Source: Streptococcus sp. S5
Lineage (GTDB): Bacteria > Bacillota > Bacilli > Lactobacillales > Streptococcaceae
Length of the DNA stretch: 64,000 bases
Reading direction: 5' to 3'
Assembly (NCBI RefSeq): GCF_034134805.1
Contig: NZ_CP139419.1
Location: 186,001 to 250,000, forward strand
Positions 46,561-56,168 of this stretch are shown here, in pieces (the first letter of the stretch is position 1; the number at the start of each line of letters is the position of its first letter). The translations under genes and the position numbers were made by a program. The notes under the pieces were generated by a model that saw only the letters and a program-made list of their open reading frames with translations, ran no database searches and had not been told where the DNA came from.

Positions 46561-48096
46561 GTGACCTTTCGAAAATTACGTCTATTAATGACCAAATATG
46601 GATTTAGTATTTTGTTTATGGGCTTTGAACTTTGGGCATCCTTTGCGGCCTTCTTCTGGCTTAATAGATGGTTCCCTCATTGGCTATCTGTTGCAGTCAT
46701 TGGGCTCTTATATGTGTCGACAATCTTAGCTATTGTTAATCGAAATACCCCGCCTGAAAATAAGGTGACCTGGCTCTTGATTGCCGTCATTCCTGTCTTT
46801 GGATCGCTTTTATACCTCATGTTTGGAGAGCGGCGTTTGTCCAAAAAGGAAATGATCCAGCTGAAAAATATGGAGTCCATGAAGTTTCGAGAGGACAATA
46901 GTCATCAGTTGCGTAAGGAGCTCAAGCAAGAAAGCAAAGCGGTTTATGGCTTGGTCAAGTCGATTTTATCCATGGACCACAATGCGGATCTCTACAATGG
47001 GACAGCATCGACCTTTTACCCTCTAGGGGAGTCTATGTATGAGCAACTACTAGAGGATCTGAGAGCGGCGAAAAAATTTATCTTCATCGAGTTTTACATT
47101 ATTGAAGAGGGCTTGATGTGGAATAGTATCCTAGAGATTCTAGAGCAGAAAGTGAAAGAGGGGGTTGAAGTCAAACTCCTTTATGACGATATCGGCTGTA
47201 TGGCAACCTTGGCTGGGAACTATACCAAACGATTGCGAAAGATGGGGATTGATGCCCATAAGTTTAACAAGGTGATCCCCCGTCTAACAGTGGCATATAA
47301 CAACCGAGACCACCGAAAGATTCTGGTCATTGATGGGCAGATCGGCTATACGGGTGGGGTCAATCTGGCAGACGAGTACATCAACCACATTGAGCGGTTT
47401 GGTCACTGGAAGGACAGTGCCATCCGCTTGGATGGACGGGCTGTTAAGGCCTTAACGCGACTCTTCCTCATGAACTGGTACATCAACCGTGGGGAAATCG
47501 AGGATTTTGACCGCTACCATATTGAAAACAAGGCTGTCGAAGGCGAAGGGCTCTACATTCCCTATGGGAGTGGACCAAAGCCAATTTACAAGTCGCAGGT
47601 CGGAAAGACGGTCTATCAAAATATGATCAACCTGGCGACGGATTACGTCTATATCACGACTCCTTACTTGATCATCGATTATGATTTGACAGAGGATATC
47701 CGCAATGCGGCCCTTCGTGGGGTGGATGTTCGCATCGTGACTCCGCATATTCCAGATAAAAAATTGATCCAAATCGTTACGCGTGGGGCTTATTTAGATT
47801 TGATGGATGCAGGAGTGAAGATCTATGAGTACACACCTGGTTTTGTCCACAGCAAGCAAGTCCTAGCAGATGATGAAATGGCGGTTGTGGGATCGATTAA
47901 CTTTGACTACCGCAGTCTGGTCCATCACTATGAAAATGCGGTTTGGATGTATCGGACGCCTGCTCTGAAAGAGATTCGGGCGGATTTTGACAACATCTTT
48001 GAAGTATCCCAAGAAATCACTGAAGATACCTTCCGCTTTACATGGCACCAAAGCTTAATCAAGGAAATTATGCAATTGTTCGCACCGATGTTGTAA
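46561..48096 (+). CDS. cls: Cardiolipin synthase
   Basis: Cls condenses two phosphatidylglycerols to cardiolipin at the membrane. I start at GTG 46561 after AAAGGAGG (46546-46553). The frame to 46507 would run through the promoter. The 511-residue protein has two N-terminal membrane segments (about 12-32 and 38-58). Two phospholipase D motifs follow: HRKILVIDGQIGYTGGVNL near 257 and HSKQVLADDEMAVVGSINFD near 431. The length is typical of Gram-positive ClsA-type enzymes. Confidence 0.94.
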   Translation: MTFRKLRLLMTKYGFSILFMGFELWASFAAFFWLNRWFPHWLSVAVIGLLYVSTILAIVNRNTPPENKVTWLLIAVIPVFGSLLYLMFGERRLSKKEMIQLKNMESMKFREDNSHQLRKELKQESKAVYGLVKSILSMDHNADLYNGTASTFYPLGESMYEQLLEDLRAAKKFIFIEFYIIEEGLMWNSILEILEQKVKEGVEVKLLYDDIGCMATLAGNYTKRLRKMGIDAHKFNKVIPRLTVAYNNRDHRKILVIDGQIGYTGGVNLADEYINHIERFGHWKDSAIRLDGRAVKALTRLFLMNWYINRGEIEDFDRYHIENKAVEGEGLYIPYGSGPKPIYKSQVGKTVYQNMINLATDYVYITTPYLIIDYDLTEDIRNAALRGVDVRIVTPHIPDKKLIQIVTRGAYLDLMDAGVKIYEYTPGFVHSKQVLADDEMAVVGSINFDYRSLVHHYENAVWMYRTPALKEIRADFDNIFEVSQEITEDTFRFTWHQSLIKEIMQLFAPML

Positions 48097-48117
48097 TAGG
48101 TGTGAGCATACAGAAGA

Positions 48118-48150
48118 AAGAGTCAGAAGCTGAGAGATCTGACTCTTTTT
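48118..48150 (+). terminator. Terminator of cls
   Basis: A perfect 11-bp stem, AAAGAGTCAGA/TCTGACTCTTT, is followed by a T run, 22 bases after the stop codon. Confidence 0.9.
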
Positions 48151-48173
48151 CCATAGGACTATGTGGCAAGAGG

Positions 48174-48202
48174 CTGACATGGTCGGCAGAATTTGGTATA
48201 CT
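48174..48202 (+). promoter_or_regulatory. Promoter of the GT-C-like membrane protein gene
   Basis: The -35 CTGACA (48174-48179) and -10 TATACT (48197-48202) are 17 bases apart, with a TGG extension before the -10. Confidence 0.7.
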
Positions 48203-48267
48203 AGAGAAGATAATGGGCTTTTTTCTAAAAGGAAAGAGCAGAGGAACATGGAAGAAAAGGAAAAAGA

Positions 48268-50106
48268 ATGAGCGAAAAAGAGCAAGAAATGACTTCGAAA
48301 AAGTTAGGGCTTCATGTGGGAGACAGTTTTCAGGATACACGTGAAATTCGCGAAGTGCTAGATAAATCAGTCTTTCGTGAAGAAGAGCCGACTCATAGCC
48401 AGCAGACAGAAGTCTTGGAGGAGCCGGTTGCAATGGAGGCATCAGAGGAAATTAGTGATGCCAAGCCAGAAGCAGTAGCAGAACCTACACAAGAATTGGA
48501 ACAAGAAGCGGAGCAACCGCTCAGTCGGATGAGTCGTCGTTCACGTAAGGCGGGAGTTGAAGCGACAAAAGCGGAAGCATCTAAGGTAGAAGAGGATACG
48601 GAAGAGCTAGAAGCGGATGTGGCAGTTGAGCCGATCCGTCGTCAATCCAAGCGTCCAGTGCCCCTAGCGATTCCTTTTGTGTTGAGTCTCTTAATTAGTT
48701 TGCTGCATGTCGGGGTGCCATTTTTAACCCGTTTTGCAACCAATCAACAATCTCAAAACTTGTATGCTGGCTGGGCAATGACCAAGGGTCAAGTGCCGTT
48801 TGGTGATTTTTACGGAACCAATGGTCTCCTCTATTATGCGATCAACTGGTTGGGAAGTTTAGCGGGTGGACATTGGATCTTGATGATCCTCCAAGCGATT
48901 GCCCTCTTCTTTGCGGGTACTTATCTCTATCGTGTTGTGCGCCTGTTGGTGTCTGATAAAGATACAGCCAAGAATGTCCAGTTACTCTTTTATTTCTTGG
49001 TGTTAGGCCTTGGTTTTGGAGGGACTTATGTGACCTTCTTTAGCCTTCCAATCCTATTTGCCAGCATGAATTTCATTTTGGCTTATCTGATTGGGCATCG
49101 TAAGGACGAAGGCTTTATCCTTTACGGTGCGATTGCGGCCGTGGCTTTCTTGATTGATCCGATGACCAGTGCCCTGTTTTATTTATTGGCCTTCCTTGGT
49201 TTAACAGCCTTTAATATCAAGCAGAAGAGATGGGCGCGTGGTTTTTATCAACTGTTGGCAGCTCTCCTTGGTTTTTCACTCGTCTTTTATCCAATTGGCT
49301 ATATCACCGTTTTGAATCAGACTTTTGGTTATGCCATTAACCAAGTGACCTATGTCTTTAATGCCTTGAATTTCACCAATGGACAGACCTTCAGTAACGT
49401 CATTTATTACGGACTGTTGGCGCTCGCCTTTGGTCTGGTCTCTGCCTTCTTGATGTCCTTTACGAAGCAAAATAGCAGTGCTCGCCGGATCTTCCGCTTT
49501 ATGGGATGGGCAGGTAGCCTGGTAGTCCTCATCGTGTCTATTGGTCTTCCTGAACAGGGAGCTTACCAATTGTTACCGATGTTGCCATTTGTTCTTCCTT
49601 TGTTTGCGATCTGGTTCTCACGAGATGGGGAAGAAAACGACGGGATCGAACGTCGTGGTCGGAAGAAGAAAAACAAGGAAGTTTGGGCCGCTTACTTTAC
49701 GAGCCAAGTTTTCTTACCGCTAGTAGCCCTCGTCTATCTCTTGGCGAATCCAGTGGTTCAAGATGTCGTGCTTCAGTCTGGTCAATCGAGTGAACGGAGT
49801 GCTATTGCCAGCTACATTAAAAATCACACCAAGTCGAAAGATACCATCTATGCTTGGGATGCGACAGCTACTCTCTATCAAGAAAGCGATCGTTTGGCAG
49901 CTTCTGCCTTATTGACCCCAACTTCTTATCTAGGGATTAATGAAAATCGGACCAATGTGATCCAACAAATCGATCGGTCTGAACCTAAGTATATTGTGGT
50001 CAACAATCAGGTGGAGTTGACCTCTAAAATGAAAGACTTGCTCAAAGAAAATTATCGTCTCGTTGAGAAGAAATACCGTCATTTCAAACTCTATCAACGC
50101 TCTTAA
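48268..50106 (+). CDS. Large membrane protein, GT-C glycosyltransferase-like
   Basis: The 612-residue protein has a long charged cytoplasmic N-terminus (1-125, rich in E, K and A, with basic RMSRRSRKAG). Then come about ten transmembrane segments (130-510) and a soluble extracytoplasmic tail (about 515-612, with TIYAWDATATLYQESDRLAA). The first loop has PFGDFYGTNGLLYY near 175, matching the acidic DxY signature of GT-C (ArnT/PMT/GT39-like) enzymes, which use lipid-linked sugars. The acceptor is unknown; cell-wall or protein glycosylation is possible. Position between cls and nrdD is conserved in streptococci. Confidence 0.7.
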   Translation: MSEKEQEMTSKKLGLHVGDSFQDTREIREVLDKSVFREEEPTHSQQTEVLEEPVAMEASEEISDAKPEAVAEPTQELEQEAEQPLSRMSRRSRKAGVEATKAEASKVEEDTEELEADVAVEPIRRQSKRPVPLAIPFVLSLLISLLHVGVPFLTRFATNQQSQNLYAGWAMTKGQVPFGDFYGTNGLLYYAINWLGSLAGGHWILMILQAIALFFAGTYLYRVVRLLVSDKDTAKNVQLLFYFLVLGLGFGGTYVTFFSLPILFASMNFILAYLIGHRKDEGFILYGAIAAVAFLIDPMTSALFYLLAFLGLTAFNIKQKRWARGFYQLLAALLGFSLVFYPIGYITVLNQTFGYAINQVTYVFNALNFTNGQTFSNVIYYGLLALAFGLVSAFLMSFTKQNSSARRIFRFMGWAGSLVVLIVSIGLPEQGAYQLLPMLPFVLPLFAIWFSRDGEENDGIERRGRKKKNKEVWAAYFTSQVFLPLVALVYLLANPVVQDVVLQSGQSSERSAIASYIKNHTKSKDTIYAWDATATLYQESDRLAASALLTPTSYLGINENRTNVIQQIDRSEPKYIVVNNQVELTSKMKDLLKENYRLVEKKYRHFKLYQRS

Positions 50107-50107
50107 T

Positions 50108-50169
50108 AAAATCAATATCTTGTGTTTTAGAAAGTTTTTTAGAATTTTCACCACAAGATATTGATTTTT
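50108..50169 (+). terminator. Long inverted repeat before nrdD
   Basis: AAAATCAATATCTTGTG (50108-50124) is the exact inverse of CACAAGATATTGATTTT (50152-50168), around 27 loop bases, followed by T residues. It can terminate the upstream gene. The right arm overlaps the -35 of nrdD, so a DNA-binding role (for example NrdR-like) is an alternative. Confidence 0.75.
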
Positions 50170-50188
50170 ATTTTTGGAGTGGTATAAT
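50161..50188 (+). promoter_or_regulatory. nrdD promoter
   Basis: The -35 TTGATT (50161-50166) and perfect -10 TATAAT (50183-50188) are 16 bases apart. The -35 lies in the right arm of the inverted repeat. Confidence 0.65.
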
Positions 50189-50228
50189 ACAACTTGTATG
50201 TAAATAAATGAAGAGAGGCATGTTTGGT

Positions 50229-52439
50229 ATGATCACCTTGAGAGAAGAAAAACTGAGAATGGCCCCGGATATTTTTGTTGAAAAACGAGATGGCCGCCGT
50301 GTTCAATTCGATGTTGAAAAAATTTATAAAGCCTTGTTGAAGGCGACAGAAGAAGTGACTTCTCTCACTCCAGTGATGGAAGCCAAACTAGAAGCTATTG
50401 TCGATCGTGTGATCGCAGAGATCTTGGAACGTTTTCCAAATGGCGTGAAGATCTATGAGATCCAAAATGTTGTCGAACATGAATTGCTTCAAGCCAATGA
50501 ATATGCGATTGCTGAGAGCTACATTACTTATCGGACTCAGCGGGATTTTGAGCGCTCAAAAGCGACAGATATCAACTTTACGATTGGAAAACTCCTCAAC
50601 AAGGACCAAGCGGTTGTCAATGAAAATGCCAATAAGGACAGCGATGTCTTTAATACGCAACGGGACTTGACGGCAGGGATTGTTGGTAAGTCTATTGGTC
50701 TCAAAATGTTGCCCAAACACGTAGCCAATGCCCATCAAAAAGGGGATATTCACTACCATGATTTGGACTATAGTCCTTATACACCGATGACTAACTGCTG
50801 TTTGATCGATTTTGAGGGCATGCTCAGAAATGGCTTTAAGATTGGGAATGCAGAAGTAGAAAGTCCTAAATCCATCCAAACTGCAACGGCACAAATCTCG
50901 CAGATTATTGCCAATGTAGCTTCTAGTCAGTACGGGGGCTGTTCAGCTGACCGGATCGATGAGGTCCTGGCCCCTTATGCAGAAAAGAACTACCAAAAAC
51001 ACTTGGCAGATGCCAAAGAGTGGGTGCTTCCTGAAAAGCAAGAGGACTATGCTTGGAGCAAGACTCAAAAAGATATCTATGATGCCATGCAATCGCTGGA
51101 ATATGAGATCAATACCCTCTTTACCTCGAACGGACAAACTCCCTTTACTTCGCTTGGTTTTGGTCTTGGAACCAATCGCTTCGAGCGGGAAATCCAAAAG
51201 GCGATTTTGGAAATTAGAATCAAGGGACTTGGATCGGAACATCGGACAGCGATCTTTCCAAAACTGATCTTTACCCTCAAGCGGGGGCTCAACCTAGAAC
51301 CTGGAACCCCTAACTATGATATCAAGCAATTGGCCTTGGAATGTGCAACGAAGCGTATGTATCCAGACGTTTTGTCTTATGACAAGATTGTCGAGTTGAC
51401 AGGCTCTTTCAAGGTGCCGATGGGATGTCGTTCTTTCCTTCAAGGTTGGAAGGATGAAAATGGTGTGGAAGTTAATTCTGGCCGGATGAATCTAGGGGTT
51501 GTGACAGTCAATTTACCTCGGATTGCCTTGGAATCGGGAGGAGACAAGGAGAAGTTCTGGCAAATCTTTAATGAACGGATGAACATCGCTGAAGATGCCT
51601 TGGTTTACCGGGTGGAACGCACCAAAGAAGCAACACCAGCCAATGCGCCGATTCTCTACCAATATGGGGCTTTCGGGAAACGCTTGGGCAAATATGACCA
51701 GGTAGATCAGCTCTTCCGTCATCGCAGAGCAACCGTTTCTCTTGGCTATATCGGACTCTATGAAGTCGCAACCGTCTTTTATGGTCCAAATTGGGAACAC
51801 AATCCAGAAGCCAAACAATTCACGATCGATATCATCAAGGATATGAAAGCGCGCGTGGAAGAATGGTCTGACCAGTATGATTACCACTTCTCTATCTATT
51901 CGACTCCGTCAGAAAGCTTGACAGACCGCTTCTGTCGCCTAGATACGGAGAAATTTGGTAAGGTTCGGGATATCACAGACAAGGAATACTACACCAATAG
52001 TTTCCACTACGATGTTCGTAAGAACCCAACGCCATTTGAGAAGTTGGATTTTGAAAAAGTTTATCCTGAAGCTGGAGCTTCTGGTGGCTTTATCCACTAT
52101 TGTGAATACCCTGTGCTCCAACAAAATCCAAAAGCCCTTGAGGCGGTTTGGGATTATGCCTATGATCGGGTCGGTTATCTCGGAACCAATACGCCGATTG
52201 ACCGTTGTTACAAGTGTGATTTTGAAGGAGATTTCACGCCGACTGAGCGCGGATTTGCTTGTCCAAACTGTGGCAATAGCGATCCGAAAACGGTTGATGT
52301 GGTCAAACGGACCTGTGGTTATCTAGGAAACCCGCAAGCTCGTCCCATGGTCAATGGCCGTCATAAGGAAATCGCTGCGCGGGTCAAACACATGAATGGA
52401 TCTACTATCAAATCAGCTGGGCACCAAGTGACAGATTAG
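50229..52439 (+). CDS. nrdD: Anaerobic ribonucleoside-triphosphate reductase NrdD
   Basis: NrdD reduces ribonucleoside triphosphates to deoxy forms without oxygen, using a glycyl radical set by NrdG. I prefer ATG 50229 (MITLREEKLRMAPDIFVEKR), 11 bases after AGAGAGG; the longer frame begins at 50208 without a ribosome binding site. The 736-residue protein has an ATP-cone (about 14-105), four zinc cysteines (CYKCDFEG and CPNCGN) and the radical-glycine motif RTCGYLG near the C-terminus. nrdG lies 0.7 kb downstream in the same direction. Confidence 0.95.
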   Translation: MITLREEKLRMAPDIFVEKRDGRRVQFDVEKIYKALLKATEEVTSLTPVMEAKLEAIVDRVIAEILERFPNGVKIYEIQNVVEHELLQANEYAIAESYITYRTQRDFERSKATDINFTIGKLLNKDQAVVNENANKDSDVFNTQRDLTAGIVGKSIGLKMLPKHVANAHQKGDIHYHDLDYSPYTPMTNCCLIDFEGMLRNGFKIGNAEVESPKSIQTATAQISQIIANVASSQYGGCSADRIDEVLAPYAEKNYQKHLADAKEWVLPEKQEDYAWSKTQKDIYDAMQSLEYEINTLFTSNGQTPFTSLGFGLGTNRFEREIQKAILEIRIKGLGSEHRTAIFPKLIFTLKRGLNLEPGTPNYDIKQLALECATKRMYPDVLSYDKIVELTGSFKVPMGCRSFLQGWKDENGVEVNSGRMNLGVVTVNLPRIALESGGDKEKFWQIFNERMNIAEDALVYRVERTKEATPANAPILYQYGAFGKRLGKYDQVDQLFRHRRATVSLGYIGLYEVATVFYGPNWEHNPEAKQFTIDIIKDMKARVEEWSDQYDYHFSIYSTPSESLTDRFCRLDTEKFGKVRDITDKEYYTNSFHYDVRKNPTPFEKLDFEKVYPEAGASGGFIHYCEYPVLQQNPKALEAVWDYAYDRVGYLGTNTPIDRCYKCDFEGDFTPTERGFACPNCGNSDPKTVDVVKRTCGYLGNPQARPMVNGRHKEIAARVKHMNGSTIKSAGHQVTD

Positions 52440-52450
52440 AAAAGGATATT

Positions 52451-52591
52451 ATGGGAAAATACCAATTAGATGATAAGGGTAAGGCTCAGGTTCAACGATT
52501 CCACGAGAAGCATTCAAAGGGTGGAATCAATAAAAAAGACCAAGTAGCCAGCCTGAGAGAACAATTTTTAAATAAGAATAAGAAAAAGTGA
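52451..52591 (+). CDS. Small basic protein in the nrdD-nrdG operon
   Basis: A 46-residue ORF (MGKYQLDDKGKAQVQRFHEK...) starts 11 bases after the nrdD stop with AAAAGGAT upstream. It is rich in K and Q and ends NKNKKK, with no membrane segment. Similar small ORFs sit at this point in other streptococcal nrdD operons, which supports it being real. The function is unknown. Confidence 0.7.
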   Translation: MGKYQLDDKGKAQVQRFHEKHSKGGINKKDQVASLREQFLNKNKKK

Positions 52592-52625
52592 GAGTTCGCT
52601 CTCGCTTTTCTCTTATGGGGAGGGA

Positions 52626-53129
52626 ATGATGGAATTACGCAGACCGACTTTAGCAGATAAAGAAACTATTTTAAACATGATGGCAGAGTTCGAAGAGACC
52701 CGATCAGCGCACGACGGCGGCTTTTGGGATGCTGAGAACTTTGATTATGAGGAGTGGCTAGAAACTAACCTTAATAAAGAAATGGGAATAAATTTGCCTG
52801 AAAATCGCGTTCCATCAATTCAGTTCGTATTGTTTGATGAATCAGGTCATGCTTTAGGTTTTTTGAATCTACGGCTGAGACTAAATGAGGGATTGCTGAA
52901 TTATGCTGGTCATATCGGTTATTCCATCCGCCCTTCTGAAAGAGGCAAGGGTTATGCCAAGGAGGCTCTCCGTCAAGGTCTGCAAGTAGCTAAAGAAAAG
53001 AACATCCATCGTGCTCTGGTGACTTGTAGCACGGACAATCCGGCCAGCCGAGCGGTTATCTTAGCCAATGGCGGTCAATTTGAAGATGTTCGAAATGGAA
53101 CGGAGCGGTATTGGATAGAGGTGGAGTAG
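52626..53129 (+). CDS. GNAT-family acetyltransferase
   Basis: The 167-residue protein fits the GNAT fold: MELRRPTLADKETILNMMAE at the start, the acetyl-CoA pyrophosphate loop in YSIRPSERGKGYAKEALRQG near 99-118, and a C-terminal TCSTDNPASRAVILANGGQ. The substrate is unknown. The start may be ATG 52626 or 52629; GGGGAGGG at 52617-52624 fits the second slightly better. It lies between the small ORF and nrdG with a 4-base gap to nrdG, so it is part of the anaerobic reductase operon by position. Confidence 0.85.
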   Translation: MMELRRPTLADKETILNMMAEFEETRSAHDGGFWDAENFDYEEWLETNLNKEMGINLPENRVPSIQFVLFDESGHALGFLNLRLRLNEGLLNYAGHIGYSIRPSERGKGYAKEALRQGLQVAKEKNIHRALVTCSTDNPASRAVILANGGQFEDVRNGTERYWIEVE

Positions 53130-53133
53130 AAGG

Positions 53134-53739
53134 ATGACATGGAATACACCAAAACCAGGCGAATGGAAGAGTGAGGAACTGAGTCAAGGGCGCATCATTG
53201 ATTACAAGGCTTTTAACTTTGTCGATGGCGAAGGGGTGCGCAATTCCCTTTATGTGGCCGGGTGCATGTTTCACTGTGAGGGTTGTTACAATGTAGCGAC
53301 CTGGTCTTTCAATGCAGGCATTCCCTATACCCAAGAGTTAGAAGAGCAGATCATGGAAGATCTGGCCCAACCCTATGTCCAAGGCTTAACCTTGCTAGGA
53401 GGAGAGCCATTTCTTAATACAGGTATTCTTTTACCCCTTGTAAAACGTATTCGGAAAGAATTGCCGGAAAAAGATATCTGGTCATGGACGGGCTACACTT
53501 GGGAAGAAATGATGCTAGAAACGCCTGATAAACTGGAGCTATTGTCGCTGATTGATATCCTGGTCGATGGACGGTATGATAAAAGCAAGCGCAACCTCAT
53601 GTTGCAATTTCGTGGTTCTTCCAACCAGCGGATTATTGATGTTCAAAAATCATTGAAAGAAGGAAAGGTTGTCATCTGGGACAAGCTCAATGATGGCAAG
53701 GAAAGTTTTGAGCAAGTCAAGCGGGATGATCTTTTGTAG
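53134..53739 (+). CDS. nrdG: Anaerobic ribonucleotide reductase activating protein NrdG
   Basis: NrdG is a radical SAM enzyme that puts the glycyl radical on NrdD. The 201-residue protein has the iron-sulfur cluster motif CMFHCEGCYN (C-x3-C-x2-C) near 43 and the SAM-binding LTLLGGEPFLN near 85. It ends the nrdD operon, followed by a strong terminator. Confidence 0.95.
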   Translation: MTWNTPKPGEWKSEELSQGRIIDYKAFNFVDGEGVRNSLYVAGCMFHCEGCYNVATWSFNAGIPYTQELEEQIMEDLAQPYVQGLTLLGGEPFLNTGILLPLVKRIRKELPEKDIWSWTGYTWEEMMLETPDKLELLSLIDILVDGRYDKSKRNLMLQFRGSSNQRIIDVQKSLKEGKVVIWDKLNDGKESFEQVKRDDLL

Positions 53740-53746
53740 GATCTTC

Positions 53747-53776
53747 AAAAACCGGGTGTTTCACCCGGTTTTTTTG
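53747..53776 (+). terminator. Terminator of the nrdD-nrdG operon
   Basis: AAAACCGGGTG/CACCCGGTTTT with a 3-base loop is followed by a T run right after nrdG. Confidence 0.93.
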
Positions 53777-53814
53777 GATTCTCTGCATAAGTATACAAGG
53801 GATTTTGCTTGTTT

Positions 53815-53896
53815 TTGAAAACGCTTACTTTCCAAATGTCCATAATGGACAAAAAAGTGATAATTAATGCATTTTTTGCTAAAAATATGTTACAAT
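53815..53896 (+). promoter_or_regulatory. cps promoter with cre site and inverted repeat
   Basis: 53815-53829 (TTGAAAACGCTTACT) fits the full CcpA cre consensus. TGTCCATaATGGACA (53837-53851) is a perfect 7-1-7 inverted repeat. An extended -10 (TGTTACAAT, 53888-53896) lies 31 bases before the cpsA start, and no clear -35 is seen. The pattern suggests carbon-source control plus a second, unidentified regulator. Confidence 0.6.
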
Positions 53897-53926
53897 AAAC
53901 ATGATTAGGACTAATTGGAGGTATTT

Positions 53927-55396
53927 ATGTCACAAAGGAGACGGAGTCGTCGTTCAGAACATAAGTGGGGGCAATTGCGAATCATTAATTCCGTATTGCT
54001 TATTTTTTTGCTTATGACTGCAAGTTGGGCGACCTATACTATGTTGGCCAATAACATCTTGGCTTTTCGCTATGTCAATGTTCTCGTGATTGCACTACTA
54101 GCTCTTCTCTTGCTCTTATCAGCTTGGTTTGTGATCAAAAATCAGGCCAAAAAGACAACTTTGGTCCTGCTTCTTGTCGGCTTATTGACTAGTTCAGGAG
54201 TTTTGTTTGCTAGTCAACAGCTTTTGAATCTGACCAGTAATGTCAACGGCCACTCTAACTATACAGAGTTTGAGATGGCTGTCTATGTCAAGAAAGACAG
54301 TGACATCAAAGATATCAAAGAAATCAAGGAAGTGGTGGCACCAAAGGGCAATAATAACGAAGCCAATCTCACTGCCCTCTTGGACAACATCAAAAAGACC
54401 AAGGGTCAGGAAATTTCTGTAGTGGATGCCCCGACTTATCTAGATGCTTATAAGAGCCTGCAAGAAGGGAATGCTTCTGCTATGGTCCTCAACAGTACCT
54501 TTGAGGATACCATTGCAGCAGAAGATGCGGACTATGCGAAGAAGTTGAAGAAAATCTATTCCTACAAGATTCGAAAAGAAGTGGCAGCGACGAGCAAGGT
54601 GTCTGCGGATGCGGATGTCTTTAACATCTATGTCAGCGGAATCGATACCTATGGTCCGGTAACCTCGGTTTCTCGATCAGATGTCAATATCATCATGACT
54701 GTCAATCGGAAGACCAAGCAAGTCCTATTGACAACGACACCACGGGATGCCTATGTACCGATTGCAGATGGTGGTAACAACCAGAACGATAAGTTGACCC
54801 ACGCGGGGATCTACGGAGTGGATGCTTCGATCCATACCCTTGAGAATCTCTATGATATCAAGCTCAACTACTACGTTCGTCTCAATTTCACCTCCTTCCT
54901 CAAGTTGATTGACCTTCTAGGGGGAATCGATGTGGAAAATGACCAAGAATTTACGAGCCTTCATGGTAAGTTCCATTTCCCAGTTGGGAAGGTTCATTTG
55001 AATTCAGAGCAAGCCCTCGGTTTTGTCCGAGAACGCTACTCTCTTCAAGGTGGCGACAATGACCGTGGGAAAAACCAAGAAAAAGTCATTGCGGCCATTA
55101 TCAAAAAATTGACCTCTACCAAGGTCTTAAGCAACTACAATGAGATTATCGGAAACCTCCAAGATTCTGTCCAAACCAATATGCAGTTGCCGACTATGAT
55201 GAACTTGATCAATACCCAGTTAGAAACGGGTGGTTCTTATGAGGTGACATCTCAAGCGATTACCGGTCAAGGACGAAATGACTTGCCGTCTTATGCTATG
55301 CCTGGTTACAACCTCTATGTCATGGAGTTGGATCAAGCCAGCTTGACCAAGGCTAAGGAAACCATTCAAAAAGTAATGGAAGGAAAAGAAAAATGA
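53927..55396 (+). CDS. cpsA: LCP-family cell wall/capsule attachment protein CpsA
   Basis: CpsA-type LytR-CpsA-Psr proteins join capsule or other glycopolymers to peptidoglycan. I start at ATG 53927 ([20 protein letters not shown]), 6 bases after GGAGG; a TTG start four codons upstream is less likely. The 489-residue protein has an N-terminal cytoplasmic basic end and three membrane segments (about 20-105). A CpsA accessory domain (about 110-215) and the LCP catalytic domain (about 230-475, with [19 protein letters not shown] and [20 protein letters not shown]) follow. It is the first gene of the polysaccharide locus and overlaps cpsB by 4 bases. Confidence 0.95.
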   Translation: MSQRRRSRRSEHKWGQLRIINSVLLIFLLMTASWATYTMLANNILAFRYVNVLVIALLALLLLLSAWFVIKNQAKKTTLVLLLVGLLTSSGVLFASQQLLNLTSNVNGHSNYTEFEMAVYVKKDSDIKDIKEIKEVVAPKGNNNEANLTALLDNIKKTKGQEISVVDAPTYLDAYKSLQEGNASAMVLNSTFEDTIAAEDADYAKKLKKIYSYKIRKEVAATSKVSADADVFNIYVSGIDTYGPVTSVSRSDVNIIMTVNRKTKQVLLTTTPRDAYVPIADGGNNQNDKLTHAGIYGVDASIHTLENLYDIKLNYYVRLNFTSFLKLIDLLGGIDVENDQEFTSLHGKFHFPVGKVHLNSEQALGFVRERYSLQGGDNDRGKNQEKVIAAIIKKLTSTKVLSNYNEIIGNLQDSVQTNMQLPTMMNLINTQLETGGSYEVTSQAITGQGRNDLPSYAMPGYNLYVMELDQASLTKAKETIQKVMEGKEK

Positions 55397-56124
55397 TTGA
55401 TATCCACTCGCACATCGTCTTTGATGTGGATGATGGACCAAAGACAAGAGAAGATACGCGTGCCTTATTGGAAGAAAGCTATCGCCAAGGGGTGCGGACC
55501 ATTATCTCTACTTCTCATCGTCGCAAGGGGATGTTTGAAACTCCCGAAGAAAAGATTTATGAAAATTTTCAAGAAGTGAAAAAAATTGCGGCAGAGGTCG
55601 CGCCAGATTTGACGATTCATTACGGGGCAGAGATCTACTTTACTAATGATGTCTTGAAAAAACTGGAAGAAAAGATCATTCCACGTTTGGCAGATACGCG
55701 CTTTGCGCTGATTGAATTCAGCATGGGAACGCCTTACAAGGAGATTCATACGGCCTTGGACCGTTTGCTTCATCTAGGCATCACACCAGTAGTGGCTCAC
55801 ATTGAGCGCTACAAGTGCTTGGAGAAAAATGAGGAGCGCGTGCAAGAGATGATTGACATGGGCTGCTACATGCAGATCAATAGTTCCAGTGTTCTCAAGC
55901 CTCGCCTCTTTGGGGATGAACAAAAACAACTCAAAAAACGAGCTCGGTACTTCTTAGAAAAAGACTTAGTGCACTTTGTTGCCAGTGATATGCACAATGT
56001 GGATAAACGACCGCCTTATATGGCAGAAGCCTATCGCTTGATCAAGGAAGAATACGGAGAACAACGAGCACAAGCTCTCTTTGTCAGCAATCAAGAACTC
56101 TTGTTAGCGGATGAATTAATCTAA
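55393..56124 (+). CDS. cpsB: Tyrosine-protein phosphatase CpsB (PHP family)
   Basis: CpsB (Wzh) is a manganese-dependent PHP-fold phosphatase that dephosphorylates CpsD. The 243-residue protein starts [18 protein letters not shown] with the metal-binding HSH. It has [12 protein letters not shown] near 39, AEIYFTND near 79, VAHIERY near 135 and the last metal ligands in [14 protein letters not shown] near 197. It forms the regulatory module with CpsC and CpsD downstream. Confidence 0.95.
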   Translation: MIDIHSHIVFDVDDGPKTREDTRALLEESYRQGVRTIISTSHRRKGMFETPEEKIYENFQEVKKIAAEVAPDLTIHYGAEIYFTNDVLKKLEEKIIPRLADTRFALIEFSMGTPYKEIHTALDRLLHLGITPVVAHIERYKCLEKNEERVQEMIDMGCYMQINSSSVLKPRLFGDEQKQLKKRARYFLEKDLVHFVASDMHNVDKRPPYMAEAYRLIKEEYGEQRAQALFVSNQELLLADELI

Positions 56125-56168
56125 CCAGAAAACAGGTGGAGAGATCCACATGAAGGAGTAATTAGGAA

